DNA of 64,000 nt from Streptomyces sp. RKND-216. Lineage in GTDB: Bacteria; Actinomycetota; Actinomycetes; Streptomycetales; Streptomycetaceae. Below the pieces are notes generated by a model. It was not told the DNA's origin. It saw only the letters and a program-made list of their open reading frames with translations, and did no database searches. This document shows positions 28,739 through 37,728 of the stretch, piece after piece. A program made the translations under genes and the position numbers. Position 1 is the first letter of the stretch, and each line of letters opens with the position of its first letter. The DNA lies in assembly GCF_004795255.1 (NCBI RefSeq), contig NZ_SSBQ01000002.1, positions 3,057,501 to 3,121,500 of the forward strand. The letters run 5' to 3'.

Positions 28739-30757
28739 ATGTCTGCGCCCGTTTCCGCCCTTGACGCCGTCCTCACCGAGGACGCCGACGCGGAACAGTC
28801 CCTCACCTTCGGCGACCTCGGTCTTCCCGAGCAGGTCGTCCGCAAGCTCGCACAGAACGGCGTCACCACGCCGTTCCCCATCCAGGCCGCCACCATCCCC
28901 GACGCCCTGGCCGGCAAGGACATCCTCGGCCGCGGCCGTACCGGCTCCGGCAAGACGCTGTCGTTCGGCCTGCCGCTGCTCAGCCGCCTCACCGGTGGCC
29001 GCACGGAGAAGAAGCGCCCGCGCGGCGTCATCCTCACCCCGACCCGCGAACTGGCGATGCAGGTCTCCGACGCGCTCCAGCCGTACGGCGACGTGCTCGG
29101 CCTCAAGTTCAAGGTCGTCTGCGGCGGCACCTCGATGGGCAACCAGATCTACGCCCTGGAGCGCGGAGTCGACATCCTCGTCGCCACCCCGGGCCGCCTG
29201 CGCGACCTGATCAACCGCGGCGCCTGCTCGCTGCAGGACGTTGAGATCACCGTCCTGGACGAGGCCGACCAGATGTCGGACCTGGGCTTCCTGCCCGAGG
29301 TCACCGAACTCCTCGACCTCATCCCGGAGGGCGGCCAGCGCATGCTGTTCTCCGCCACCATGGAGAAGGAGATCGGCACCCTCGTCGACCGCTACCTCGT
29401 CGACCCGGTCAGCCACCAGGTCGACGCCGCGCAGGGCGCCGTCACGACCATGACGCACCACGTGCTGGTGGTGAAGCCGCGTGACAAGCAGCCCGTCACC
29501 GCGGCGATCGCCGCCCGCAAGGGCCGCACCATCATCTTCGTCCGCACCCAGCTCGGCGCCGACCGCGTCGCCGAGCAGCTGCGCGACGCCGGCGTCCGAG
29601 CCGACGCCCTGCACGGCGGCATGACCCAGGGCGCCCGCACCCGCACCCTCGCCGACTTCAAGGACGGCAAGGTCAACACGCTCGTCGCCACGGACGTCGC
29701 CGCCCGCGGCATCCACGTCGACGGCATCGACCTGGTCCTCAACGTGGACCCGGCCGGCGACCACAAGGACTACCTGCACCGCTCCGGCCGCACCGCCCGC
29801 GCGGGCGAGTCCGGCACCGTCGTCTCCCTCGCCCTCCCGCACCAGCGGCGGCAGATCTTCCGGCTGATGGAGGACGCGGGCGTCGACGCCTCCCGCCACA
29901 TCATCGGCCGCGGCGACGTCTTCGACGACGAGGTCGCCCGCATCACCGGCGCCCGCTCACTGACCGAGGTGCAGGCCGAGTCCACGGCGAACGCCGCCAA
30001 GCAGGCGGAGCGCGAGGCCAAGGACCTGGCCCGGCGCCTGGAAGGCGCGCAGCGCCGCGCCGCCGAGCTGCGCGAGGAGGCCGACCGCCTCACCGCGCGC
30101 GCCGCGCGCGAGCGGGGCGACGACCCGGACGAGGCCGTCGCCGCGGCCGCCGAGGCGCTCGCCGCCGAGGCGGCGGCGGAGGCCGAGGCCGAGGCGAAGG
30201 CCCGCGCCGCGGAGGAGCGCCGCCGCGAGGAGCGCCGCGAACGCAAGCGCGACGAGCGGTCGTTCGACCGCCGCGACGACCGCCGCGAGGGCGGCGGCCG
30301 TGACGACCGGCGGGAGGACCGTCCGTTCAACCGTGACCGTCGTGACGGCGGCCGTCCGTTCAAGCGCGACGACCGGCGCCCCTACAACCGTGACCGGCGG
30401 GAGGACCGTCCGTTCAACCGTGACCGGCGGGAGGACCGTCCGTTCAACCGTGAGCGGCGGGAGGACCGTCCGTTCAACCGTGACCGGCGGGAGGACCGTC
30501 CGTTCAACCGTGAGCGGCGGGAGGACCGTCCGTTCAACCGTGAGCGGCGTGACGGCGGCCGCCCCTTCAACCGCGACGACCGGCGGGAGGACCGGCGCCC
30601 CTACAACCGCGACCGGCGTGACGAGCGCCGTCCGTACGGCCGCCGCGACGACCACCGCGGCAGCGGCGCCGGCTCCTTCCACCGGGGCGGCGGCAACGCG
30701 GGCGGGCGCCACTCCGACCGCCGCACCGACAAGCCGCGCTGGAAGCGCAACGGCTGA
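28739..30757 (+). CDS. DEAD-box ATP-dependent RNA helicase with repetitive basic tail
   Basis: 672 residues. Q motif LTFGDLGLPEQVVRKLAQNG...FPIQ (23-49), Walker A GRTGSGKT (66-73), DEAD in VLDEADQMSDLGF (~175), SAT in LFSATMEKE, and motif VI HRSGRTARAG. This is a complete RhlE/CsdA-like two-lobe core to ~residue 385. It is followed by a long Ala/Glu/Arg coiled-coil stretch and a ~170-residue tail of RREDRPFNR-type decapeptide repeats ending HSDRRTDKPRWKRNG. Such tails bind RNA non-specifically and can drive condensation. ATG at 28739 fits the family start. Probable role: cold-induced mRNA or ribosome remodelling. Confidence 0.95.
   Translation: MSAPVSALDAVLTEDADAEQSLTFGDLGLPEQVVRKLAQNGVTTPFPIQAATIPDALAGKDILGRGRTGSGKTLSFGLPLLSRLTGGRTEKKRPRGVILTPTRELAMQVSDALQPYGDVLGLKFKVVCGGTSMGNQIYALERGVDILVATPGRLRDLINRGACSLQDVEITVLDEADQMSDLGFLPEVTELLDLIPEGGQRMLFSATMEKEIGTLVDRYLVDPVSHQVDAAQGAVTTMTHHVLVVKPRDKQPVTAAIAARKGRTIIFVRTQLGADRVAEQLRDAGVRADALHGGMTQGARTRTLADFKDGKVNTLVATDVAARGIHVDGIDLVLNVDPAGDHKDYLHRSGRTARAGESGTVVSLALPHQRRQIFRLMEDAGVDASRHIIGRGDVFDDEVARITGARSLTEVQAESTANAAKQAEREAKDLARRLEGAQRRAAELREEADRLTARAARERGDDPDEAVAAAAEALAAEAAAEAEAEAKARAAEERRREERRERKRDERSFDRRDDRREGGGRDDRREDRPFNRDRRDGGRPFKRDDRRPYNRDRREDRPFNRDRREDRPFNRERREDRPFNRDRREDRPFNRERREDRPFNRERRDGGRPFNRDDRREDRRPYNRDRRDERRPYGRRDDHRGSGAGSFHRGGGNAGGRHSDRRTDKPRWKRNG
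30387..30546 (+). repeat. In-frame 30-bp tandem repeats in the helicase tail
   Basis: About five near-identical 30-base units encoding (D/E)RREDRPFNR. They differ mainly at a GAC/GAG codon (Asp/Glu). Flanking degenerate units extend the array on both sides (about 30300-30640). Copy number probably varies between strains by slippage. Confidence 0.85.
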
Positions 30758-30788
30758 GGCGATGGGCTGGCGCCCGGCAGCGCTCCCC

Positions 30789-30823
30789 AGCCCGGGACCC
30801 GAACTCCGTTCGGGTCCCGGGCT
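30789..30823 (+). terminator. Terminator of the DEAD-box helicase gene
   Basis: AGCCCGGGACCCGAAC and its exact complement, 16-bp stem with TCC loop, followed by GTTGT. Confidence 0.85.
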
Positions 30824-30984
30824 GTTGTCGTCGCGGTGGCGCGGACCGGTGCCGCTGACGACGCGGCCGGCGTGCTGCCCACGGACGGGATCGCCGTGCT
30901 CTCCGGGGGAAGGCCCGAGGTGTAGGCGCTTCACGGGGGAATGGCTTCGATGATCGACCCGCCTCCGGGCTATGCTGCGGGGGC

Positions 30985-31057
30985 GGGTCGTTAGCTCAAT
31001 TGGCAGAGCAGTGGACTTTTAATCCATTGGTTGTGGGTTCGAGTCCCACACGACCTA
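30985..31057 (+). tRNA. tRNA-Lys(TTT)
   Basis: 73 nt. Acceptor GGGTCGT/ACGACCT (first pair G-T), D-arm TAGCTCAATTGGCAGAGC, anticodon loop CTTTTAA (anticodon TTT), T-arm GGTTCGAGTCC, discriminator A followed by CC. Confidence 0.95.
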
Positions 31058-31062
31058 CCGAA

Positions 31063-31098
31063 GGAGCCCGGGCCGGGCGATGTCCCGGCCCGGGCTCC
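31063..31098. terminator. Bidirectional terminator between tRNA-Lys and ppk2
   Basis: GGAGCCCGGGCCGGG and CCCGGCCCGGGCTCC, perfect 15-bp arms with a CGATGT loop, between convergent genes. Confidence 0.85.
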
Positions 31099-31116
31099 GC
31101 GGCGTCCGGCGGCGTC

Positions 31117-32121
31117 TCACCGCGTCTCGGCCGTGTCACAGGTGGGCTGCCCGGGGTGGCGGCCCGGGCCCGCGTCGTGGTCGGCGAGGGGCGTGGGGGA
31201 GAGGTCGGTCGGTTCCTCGCCCGCCTCCAGGAGGGTGTCCGCAGGGCCGACGATCAGCGGGTCGCAGTCCCCGACGATGTCCGGGTCCTTGGTGGGGTAG
31301 TCGCAGCGGCTCAGCAGGTGGCGCATGGCCTCCAGCCGCGCCCGCTTCTTGTCGTTGCTCTTGACCACGGTCCACGGCGCGTGCGGGGTGTCGGTGGCGC
31401 GGAACATGTCGACCTTCGCCGTCGTGTAGGCGTCCCACAGGTCGAGCGACGCCAGGTCGGTGGGTGAGAGCTTCCACCGGCGTACCGGGTCGACCTGGCG
31501 TATCGCGAAGCGGGTGCGTTGCTCGCCCCGGGAGAGGGAGAACCAGAACTTCACGAGCAGGATGCCGTCGTCCGTCAGCATCTGCTCGAACAGCGGAGCC
31601 TGCTGGAGGAAGAGGCGGTGCTCCTCCGGGGTGCAGAAGCCCATAACGCGCTCGACGCCGGCCCGGTTGTACCAGGAGCGGTCGAAGAAGACGATCTCCC
31701 CGGCGGACGGGAGGTGGGCGGCGTACCGCTGGAAGTACCACTGGCCGCGTTCCCGCTCGGTCGGCTTCTCCAGCGCGACGACGCGTGCGCCGCGGGGGTT
31801 GAGGCGTTCGGTGAAGCGCTGGATCGTGCCGCCTTTGCCCGCCGCGTCCCGGCCCTCGCAGACCACGACGATGCGCTGCCCGGTCTCCCGGGCCCACCGC
31901 TGCACCTTCAGCAGTTCGATCTGGAGCAGGCGCTTGGTGCGCTCGTACGGCTTTCTGCGCAGCTTCTCGTCGTAGGGGTGATTCTCGCGCCACGTCGAGA
32001 GCGGTCGGCCCTCCGCGTCCAGCACGACGGGTTGCTCGGGGCGCCGGTCGTCGATGGTCAGCCCTTGCAGGAGCTTCTTCTCCGCCGCCCGGAGGTCGTC
32101 CTCGACGGGTGACCCGCTCAT
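31117..32121 (-). CDS. ppk2: Polyphosphate kinase 2
   Basis: 334 residues, one-domain PPK2. P-loop VVVCEGRDAAGKGGTIQRFT, then the conserved ARVVALEKPTERERGQWYFQ region, lid/Walker B FFDRSWYNRAGVERVMGFC and LLVKFWFSLSRGEQRTRF. It transfers phosphate between polyphosphate and nucleoside diphosphates (class I type by length). ATG at 32121 is natural. The C-terminal ~30 residues are an added acidic/His tail. Whether it favours ADP or GDP cannot be told from sequence. Confidence 0.95.
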   Translation of the reverse strand: MSGSPVEDDLRAAEKKLLQGLTIDDRRPEQPVVLDAEGRPLSTWRENHPYDEKLRRKPYERTKRLLQIELLKVQRWARETGQRIVVVCEGRDAAGKGGTIQRFTERLNPRGARVVALEKPTERERGQWYFQRYAAHLPSAGEIVFFDRSWYNRAGVERVMGFCTPEEHRLFLQQAPLFEQMLTDDGILLVKFWFSLSRGEQRTRFAIRQVDPVRRWKLSPTDLASLDLWDAYTTAKVDMFRATDTPHAPWTVVKSNDKKRARLEAMRHLLSRCDYPTKDPDIVGDCDPLIVGPADTLLEAGEEPTDLSPTPLADHDAGPGRHPGQPTCDTAETR

Positions 32122-32441
32122 GGTGTCCCCTTCCCCGGCCGGGACGCAGACCGGCGTCCGCCTCCCCCCGGCCGTCCCCTTCCCTCTACCCCGGTCGCGG
32201 GGACGCAGACGGGGGAGGCGGACGGGCCGGGTGGTGCGGCGTTGTGGGAGGGAGGCGCGGGGGCTTGGGGTGGTGAGGGGAGGCGGGGGAAGTCGGGCAC
32301 CGCTCTCCCCTCACCGGTATGGGGCCTCACCGGTATGAGGGGTGGGCGGGGGCCGGAGTGTGGGGCCTCCGGCCCCCGCCTGGTCGGTGCGGCGCCGATG
32401 CCGTGGGCGGTGGGGAGCGTCCGCGGTGTCGGCGCCGCGGG
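32122..32441. other. Intergenic region between ppk2 and the TAP-type hydrolase
   Basis: 320 bases with no gene. It contains the ppk2 promoter (leftward), a 17-bp-period tandem CTCACCGGTATG pair (~32320-32338), and at 32345-32380 a perfect 14-bp hairpin (GGCGGGGGCCGGAG / CTCCGGCCCCCGCC) that probably terminates the hydrolase transcript. Confidence 0.6.
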
Positions 32442-34196
32442 TCAGGGCGCGGAGACGGTCGCCGTGTCCGGAGCCTGCGCCGGTGCCTGTGACTCGGGCT
32501 GCGGTTCGGCGTGCGGGGCGCAGGTGACGTCCCGCTTGCCGAGGGTGCCGTCCAGCAGGTAGGCGTCGACGCGCTTGTTGACGCACGGGTTGGTGAGCCC
32601 GGAGACGCCGTGCGAACCGGCGTCCCGTTCGGTGACGAGCCGGGAGCCCTTGAGCCGCTCGTGCAGCTCGACGGCGCCCTCGTACGGGGTGGCTGCGTCG
32701 CGTTCGGCCTGGAGGATCAGCGTGGGAGGCAGCTTCCGGCCCGGACGGACCTCGACGGGTTCGCGCTGCTCCAGCGGCCAGTCGGCGCAGGGCAGATTCA
32801 TCCAGGTGTTGGACCAGGTCAGGAACGGGTGGTCGCGGTGCAGGCGGGTGCTGTCCCGGTCCCAGCGCTTCCAGTTCGACGGCCAGCGCGCGTCGTTGCA
32901 CTCGACGGCGGTGTAGACGGCGTTGCCGTTCTCCGAGGAGACGTTGCCCGCGGTGTCGGAGGGGTCCGGGCCGGCGGCGTCGACGAGGGCCTGCTCGTCG
33001 CCCTCGGCGTAGGCGGACCAGACGGCGGCGACGGGCGCCCAGGCACGGTCGGAGTAGGTGGCGCCCTGGAAGAAGCCGAGCAGTTCGGCGGGGCCGACGA
33101 CGCCGCCGACGGGCTCTTTCTTAACGGCAGCGCGCAGCGCGGTGAACCGCTCCTGGACCTGCTCGGCGGTGGTACCGATGCCGTACACGTCGTCGTGCTC
33201 GGCGACCCATGCCGTCCAGTCGTTCCAGCGCGTCTGGAAGGCGACGTTCTGGTCGAGGTTGGCCCGGTACCAGATCTTCTCGCGGGACGGGTTGACCACG
33301 CTGTCGAACACCATCCGGCGGACGTGGCCGGGGAACAGCTCGGCGTAGACGGCGCCGAGGTAGGTGCCGTAGGAGACGCCGAGGTAGTTGAGCTTCTTCT
33401 CGCCCAGCGCGGCCCGGATCACGTCCAGGTCGCGGGCGGTGTTCGGGGTGTTCATGTGGCGGAGGAGGTCGCCGCTGCGCTCGACGCAGCCGTCCGCGTA
33501 CGCGCGGGCGAGCTTGCGGTGGGCGCGCTTGTCGGCCTCGTCGTCGGGGACGGGCGCGGGCTTGGGGGCCTTGGCGAACTCCTGCGGGTCCATGCAGGAG
33601 AGGGGGGCGGAACGGCCGACGCCGCGCGGGTCGAACCCGACGAAGTCGTACGCCTCGGCGAGGCCCTTCCACACCTCGCTGCCCGTGGTGGAGCGCAGCG
33701 GGAAGGGCATGCCGGAACCGCCGGGCCCGCCGGGGTTGTAGAGGAGCGAGCCCTGGTGGGCGCCCTTCCCGCCGGTCGCGGGGGCGCGGTCGACGGCGAG
33801 CTCCACGGTGTCGCCGTTCGGCTCGGCGTAGTCGACGGGCACGGTGACCCAGCCGCACTGGACAGGGTCGGGCAGTTCCCAGTCGCCGGGGCAGGCCGCC
33901 CAGTCGATGCCCTCGGCGGCGGCACGGGCGGCGGCGACGCGCACGCCGCGGGCCTCGGCCCGGTGGTCCCGCTGGGCCCGGTCGGCCGCGGCCGTGGGGG
34001 CATCGGCCGCGGCCGCCGGGGCGGCGCCGGCCGACGGTACGGCCACGACGCCGGCTATGAGGGCGGTGGTCGCCAGGGTGCTCGCGGCGGCGAGGACCCT
34101 GGCGCGCCGGGTGCGGGCGCCGCCCGGGCCGGTGCCGGCGGTGCCGCCTGTGGTTCCGCGTCTGATGCGGCCGTTCGGTGTGGTGAAGGCGGTCAA
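32442..34196 (-). CDS. Secreted alpha/beta hydrolase, TAP-like (tripeptidyl aminopeptidase family)
   Basis: About 584 residues. An Arg-rich N-terminus and hydrophobic stretch (TLATTALIAGVVAVPSAGAA) form an export signal. The mature part has the SlpD/SlpE/TAP layout: WAACPGDW, CGWVTVPVDYAEPNGDTVEL, LLYNPGGPGGSG (oxyanion), nucleophile Ser in LGVSYGTYLG, and C-terminal TLILQAERDAATPYE and HGVSG (Asp/His). These enzymes remove N-terminal tripeptides from secreted proteins. TTG at 34196 is proposed (AAGGGGG upstream); the frame stays open to 34379, so the start is uncertain. Conserved Cys pairs fit extracellular location. Confidence 0.92.
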   Translation of the reverse strand: MTAFTTPNGRIRRGTTGGTAGTGPGGARTRRARVLAAASTLATTALIAGVVAVPSAGAAPAAAADAPTAAADRAQRDHRAEARGVRVAAARAAAEGIDWAACPGDWELPDPVQCGWVTVPVDYAEPNGDTVELAVDRAPATGGKGAHQGSLLYNPGGPGGSGMPFPLRSTTGSEVWKGLAEAYDFVGFDPRGVGRSAPLSCMDPQEFAKAPKPAPVPDDEADKRAHRKLARAYADGCVERSGDLLRHMNTPNTARDLDVIRAALGEKKLNYLGVSYGTYLGAVYAELFPGHVRRMVFDSVVNPSREKIWYRANLDQNVAFQTRWNDWTAWVAEHDDVYGIGTTAEQVQERFTALRAAVKKEPVGGVVGPAELLGFFQGATYSDRAWAPVAAVWSAYAEGDEQALVDAAGPDPSDTAGNVSSENGNAVYTAVECNDARWPSNWKRWDRDSTRLHRDHPFLTWSNTWMNLPCADWPLEQREPVEVRPGRKLPPTLILQAERDAATPYEGAVELHERLKGSRLVTERDAGSHGVSGLTNPCVNKRVDAYLLDGTLGKRDVTCAPHAEPQPESQAPAQAPDTATVSAP

Positions 34197-34722
34197 GGCG
34201 TTCCCCCTTGCGTTTCCGCCGCGGTGGCGGCGATGGTGCCGCTGCCGGCAGGTGGGGTCTGCGGGCAGGTGCTGCTGGTGGGTGTCGCTGGTAGGTGGGG
34301 CTGATCCTTCAACCCCACCGAGGGGTGTGCACAAGCCTCGGACGTGCTTCTTTACTTGTGCATGGCGAAGTGTGGCCATCAGGGGGGCGACGGACCGCCA
34401 ACTGGCTGGCGGGCGCCCGCCGACCGGCTGGAGACGGCAGCCGTCCGGTGGTTACGCCGTACGGGTGTGGGCGTCAGACTGGGCGGCGGCCGAAGCACCC
34501 GGGGGGGGCGCCGGGCGGGGCGACCCGCTCGGCGTTCGGCCCTCGTCCCCGTGTACTGCCTCGCCGCGGCGACGGCCCGCTCCGGCGTACGGGTCAGACT
34601 GCCTCCCCGCGGCGGCCCGTACGCGATGTGAGACCGGACACATCGGCTGGTCCTCCGGAGCGCCCTCCCGCAGTGTGTTCGGGACATCCCTGACGGTCCG
34701 GTACGAGTTCCCGAGGTACGCC
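34197..34722. other. Divergent intergenic region, 526 bases
   Basis: Separates the leftward hydrolase from the rightward two-component operon. No frame has convincing start, ribosome site and coding bias together. It presumably holds both promoters; no clear palindrome or hairpin stands out. Confidence 0.45.
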
Positions 34723-35400
34723 GTGTCCTCCACCGCGGAAACCGCCGCCACGCTGCGGCTTCTCATCGTCGACGACGAGGTGCTCATCCGGTCGGGCCTG
34801 ACCGTGATCCTCGGCAGCGCCCCGGACATAGAGGTCGTCGGCTCCTGCGCGGGCGCGGACGCGCTGACCGCCGTACGGGAGCACCGGCCCGACGTCGTCC
34901 TGCTCGACATCCGGATGCCGGACGTCGACGGGATCACCCTGCTGCGGCACATCCGCCGCCTGCCGGAACCGCCGCACGTGGCGATGCTGACGACCTTCGA
35001 CACCGACGAGTACCTCGGCGAGGCGCTGGCGCTGGGCGCGGGCGGGTTCCTGCTGAAGGACACCGACCCGGAGGTGCTGGTGCGGTCGGTGCGGGCCCTG
35101 GGCACGGGCGCGGGTTGCATGTCGTCCTCGGTGGTGCGGCGCCTGCGGGACGGCGGCCGGGGCGGCGAGGCGGTGTCCGCCGACCGTGCCGTCGCGGAGC
35201 TGTCCGGGCGGGAGAAACAGGTGCTCACCTTCATCGGGGAGGGGCTGTCGAACGGCGAGATCGGCGCCCGGATGTGCTTCTCCACCGCGACCGCGAAGGA
35301 CGACGTGAGCGCGGTGCTCACCAAGCTCGGGGTGGCCAACCGGGTGCAGGCGGCCGTGATCGCGGAACGCGCGGGCCTGCTCGGCGCCGACGGCGCGTGA
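34723..35400 (+). CDS. LuxR/NarL-family response regulator
   Basis: 225 residues. Receiver domain LRLLIVDDEVLIRSGLTVIL with phospho-Asp in VVLLDIRMPDVDG and Lys in GGFLLKDTDPE. LuxR HTH LSGREKQVLTFIGEGLSNGEIG and KLGVANRVQAAVIAE. One unusual stretch is FSTATAKDDVSAVLTKLG, where the usual recognition sequence reads TVKTHVSHLLAKL: KDDVS replaces KTHVS, which may change DNA contacts. GTG at 34723 has GAGG upstream. The stop overlaps the kinase start (TGATG). Confidence 0.94.
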   Translation: MSSTAETAATLRLLIVDDEVLIRSGLTVILGSAPDIEVVGSCAGADALTAVREHRPDVVLLDIRMPDVDGITLLRHIRRLPEPPHVAMLTTFDTDEYLGEALALGAGGFLLKDTDPEVLVRSVRALGTGAGCMSSSVVRRLRDGGRGGEAVSADRAVAELSGREKQVLTFIGEGLSNGEIGARMCFSTATAKDDVSAVLTKLGVANRVQAAVIAERAGLLGADGA

Positions 35401-36701
35401 TGAACTCCCACGGCGCCGCCGGTTTCCACGGCACCCGCGAGGCTCCCGGCACCCGCGAGAACTCCGACGCACGCGACGGGACCGCCGCCGACGAGAGGCG
35501 GGCCGGCGACGCGCCCGCGCAGGGCCGGGGCCGGCTGCGGCGGGCGGTGCGCGCGCCGCTGACCGCCCTGCGGTGGATGCGCCGCGGCTGGCTGACCGAC
35601 GCCGTGGTCGCCGTGCTGGCCTCGCTCGACGTGTACTTCTCGCTGCCCACCCCGCACCTGTGGCAGACGGTGCTGTCCTGGGTCGCCGCGGGGGCGCTGC
35701 TGCTGCGCCGCCGCTGGCCCCGGCTGACGCTCGCTCTGGCGTTGCCCGGCCTGTACGCGGGAGTCGCGCTGCTGGCGTCCATCGTGGCGCTGGGCACGCT
35801 GGCCAGCCGGTGCCGGGTCGCCTGGCAGGTGCGGCTCGCGGTGGTGGCCGTGGTGACGGGCAGCTTCATCCCGTGGCCGCTGAGCCGGTTCGCGGAGGCG
35901 GAGCCCGGACTGCTCGTGCAGAACCTGATCTACGCGCTGGTGCTCGGCGTCGGTCCCGCCGTCATAGGGCTCCTCGTGCAGACCCGGCAGGACCTGTCGG
36001 CCCGCGTCGCGGAGCTGGCGACCGTACGCGACCACGAGCGGGAGCTGCACGCCCGTACGGTGCTGGCGCGCGAACACGCCCGGCTGGCACGGGAGATGCA
36101 CGACGTGGTGTCCCACAAGGCCAGCCTGATGGCCGTGCAGGCGGGGGCGCTGGAGGTGACCGCCGCCGACCCGGAGGTCAAGGAGGCCGCCGGCACGCTG
36201 CGCCGGCTGGCGACGGGCACCCTGGAGGAGCTGCGCGGCATGATCGTGGTGCTGCGCGCGGCCGGTGCCGGGCCGACGGAACTGCTTCCGCAGCCGCGGC
36301 TGGGCAACTTGCCGGAACTGGTCGAGGGGTCCGGGCTGGACGCCGAACTGCGCATGGACGGCGCCGACGGCCGCCGGCTTCCGGAGGCGGTCGAACGGAC
36401 CGCGTATCGCACCGTGCAGGAGGCGCTGACCAACGTCCGCAAGCACGCGCCCGGCGCCCGCACCCTGGTCACCGTCGACGTCGACGACGAGGCGCTGCGG
36501 GTGAGCATCCGCAACGGGCCGCCGGACGGGGCGGCGCCGCGTCCGGACATCCCCGGCGGCGGCCACGGCATCGTGGGCCTCCAGGAGCGCGCCGTGCTGC
36601 TCGGTGGCCGGCTCACCGTCGGGCCGACACCGGAAGGGGGCTACGCCGTGCGCGCCGAGGTGCCGCTGGAGCGCCCCGCGAAGCCCGCGTCCGCGCACTG
36701 A
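35400..36701 (+). CDS. Sensor histidine kinase, NarX/DesK-like
   Basis: 433 residues. A ~60-residue disordered N-terminus, four to five membrane helices (WLTDAVVAVLASLDVYFSLP onward), then HisKA_3 with phospho-His in LAREMHDVVSHKASLMAVQA, and HATPase_c with YRTVQEALTNVRKHAPGA and GGGHGIVGLQERAVLLGG. ATG at 35400 shares one base with the regulator stop (TGATG), so regulator precedes kinase in one operon. This is reversed relative to the pair at the left edge of the window. Signal unknown. Confidence 0.94.
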   Translation: MNSHGAAGFHGTREAPGTRENSDARDGTAADERRAGDAPAQGRGRLRRAVRAPLTALRWMRRGWLTDAVVAVLASLDVYFSLPTPHLWQTVLSWVAAGALLLRRRWPRLTLALALPGLYAGVALLASIVALGTLASRCRVAWQVRLAVVAVVTGSFIPWPLSRFAEAEPGLLVQNLIYALVLGVGPAVIGLLVQTRQDLSARVAELATVRDHERELHARTVLAREHARLAREMHDVVSHKASLMAVQAGALEVTAADPEVKEAAGTLRRLATGTLEELRGMIVVLRAAGAGPTELLPQPRLGNLPELVEGSGLDAELRMDGADGRRLPEAVERTAYRTVQEALTNVRKHAPGARTLVTVDVDDEALRVSIRNGPPDGAAPRPDIPGGGHGIVGLQERAVLLGGRLTVGPTPEGGYAVRAEVPLERPAKPASAH

Positions 36702-36828
36702 GCCGGCGCCGGAGACCCTGCTCTCCGTCCTTCCGTTCGTCCGCCCTCCGTCCGCGAGCATCCGTCCGAGGCCAGCCGAATGGGCGAAAGGAGATGCGGC
36801 GGGCGGCGCGGAGAGCGAGCGTGGAGGC

Positions 36829-37041
36829 ATGGCCCGTGCACCCGTCGTCGTGTATCCGCCCGCGGAGGGCGGCGGTGGCGGCCGCCGTGTGCGTGCCGAC
36901 GGAACGATTCTCGGCATCGCGTACAGCGAGGCCGACCTGCTGGAGTTCCTGCGCCGTGCGGGCCTGGACCCGGACGGCATCCGGCTGGACGACCCGGACC
37001 TGATCGAGTGGCGCGGCGGCGGGCCCGACGTGTGGCTGTGA
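36829..37041 (+). CDS. Small conserved actinobacterial protein of unknown function
   Basis: 70 residues. MARAPVVVYPPAEGGGGGRR, then VRADGTILGIAYSEADLLEF and GIRLDDPDLIEWRGGGPDVW. The tail LDDPxLIEWRGGGPxVW and the central LLEFLRRAGLD are patterns I associate with a short, widely kept Streptomyces family. ATG at 36829 follows GTGGAGG. Predicted mixed beta/alpha, cytoplasmic. No function known. Confidence 0.75.
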   Translation: MARAPVVVYPPAEGGGGGRRVRADGTILGIAYSEADLLEFLRRAGLDPDGIRLDDPDLIEWRGGGPDVWL

Positions 37042-37158
37042 GGCGTCCGGGCGGCCGAGGGGGGTCGGGCGTCAGAGGTCGGACCAACGGCACCCGCTCC
37101 GCGTTATCCACCGGTTGGGGATGATTCGCCCACCCGTGGTCTTCTGCTTCCCGGGCCC

Positions 37159-37359
37159 GTCACTTTCGCACTGCTGCGCGGCCGTGCCGAGCTGAGCGAG
37201 GACCTGCCCGAGGTCCGCGCCTGGGCGCCGCGCATCGCCGCCCGCTACATGGGTGAGGACCGCGCCGAGGAGTACGGCGCGCGCAACGGCGTCCCCGGCG
37301 AACTCCTGGTCCGCATGCGTGTCGAACACGCCCTCGGCCTCGACGCCATCGCGGACTGA
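37159..37359 (+). pseudogene. C-terminal remnant of a PPOX-class (F420/FMN) enzyme
   Basis: The frame reads VTFALLRGRAELSEDLPEVR, then AWAPRIAARYMGEDRAEEYG and RNGVPGELLVRMRVEHALGL, ending at TGA 37359. This is the C-terminal third of a pyridoxamine-oxidase-fold (PPOX class) protein. No start codon, ribosome site or N-terminal barrel lies upstream; the preceding ~90 bases in frame have no family similarity. Codon bias is intact, so decay seems recent. It is not a copy of the complete PPOX gene at 50286-50723. Confidence 0.6.
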
Positions 37360-37500
37360 CCACCGCGCCGGGCTGCCGCCGTCGCGGCTGCAGTGCACTG
37401 GCGATGCGACGTCTCGTCTGCGCGGGCTCTCCGTCCCACGCGATGCATGGAGTGTGCGCGACACATGTATGCAGCCGATGCCGCCACTATGGGGAAACGG

Positions 37501-37728
37501 GTGATCAGCTTGAGCGCGACGCAGATCGACATCGATGACGATGCCCTCGCGGACGCGATGCGTCTGTCTCAGGCCAAGACCAGGAAGGACACCGTCAACC
37601 TCGCGCTGCGCGAAGATGCGGAGAGGCGCCGCCGCACCGAGGCGCGCCTGCGACACTTCCGTGCTGCCCGGGGCTGGGACGAAGAAGGCTTCGAGCGTCA
37701 GCACAGGGCGGAGAAGGGTGCGGCCTGA
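37501..37728 (+). CDS. VapB-type antitoxin, no toxin gene adjacent
   Basis: 75 residues. SATQIDIDDDALADAMRLSQ followed by AKTRKDTVNLALREDAERRR is the ribbon-helix-helix VapB signature (type II antitoxin for PIN-domain VapC). GTG at 37501 is used; TTG at 37510 and ATG at 37489 are in frame. VapC normally starts within a few bases of the vapB stop, but the next gene (37774) encodes an acetyltransferase and no PIN motif occurs nearby. It may act as an orphan antitoxin or a DNA-binding relic. Confidence 0.8.
   Translation: MISLSATQIDIDDDALADAMRLSQAKTRKDTVNLALREDAERRRRTEARLRHFRAARGWDEEGFERQHRAEKGAA

Noticed and set aside
30387..30546. Regular 30-bp repeats considered as a CRISPR array
   Set aside because: Units are contiguous with no spacers and are in frame with the helicase; no cas genes nearby.
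32320..32341. Two-copy CTCACCGGTATG repeat as a regulator site
   Set aside because: Only two copies 17 bases apart, downstream of a gene and next to a terminator; too little to call an operator.
32511..34304. Plus-strand open frame opposite the TAP-type hydrolase
   Set aside because: Gly/Val-rich antisense artefact; the hydrolase has signal peptide and catalytic motifs.
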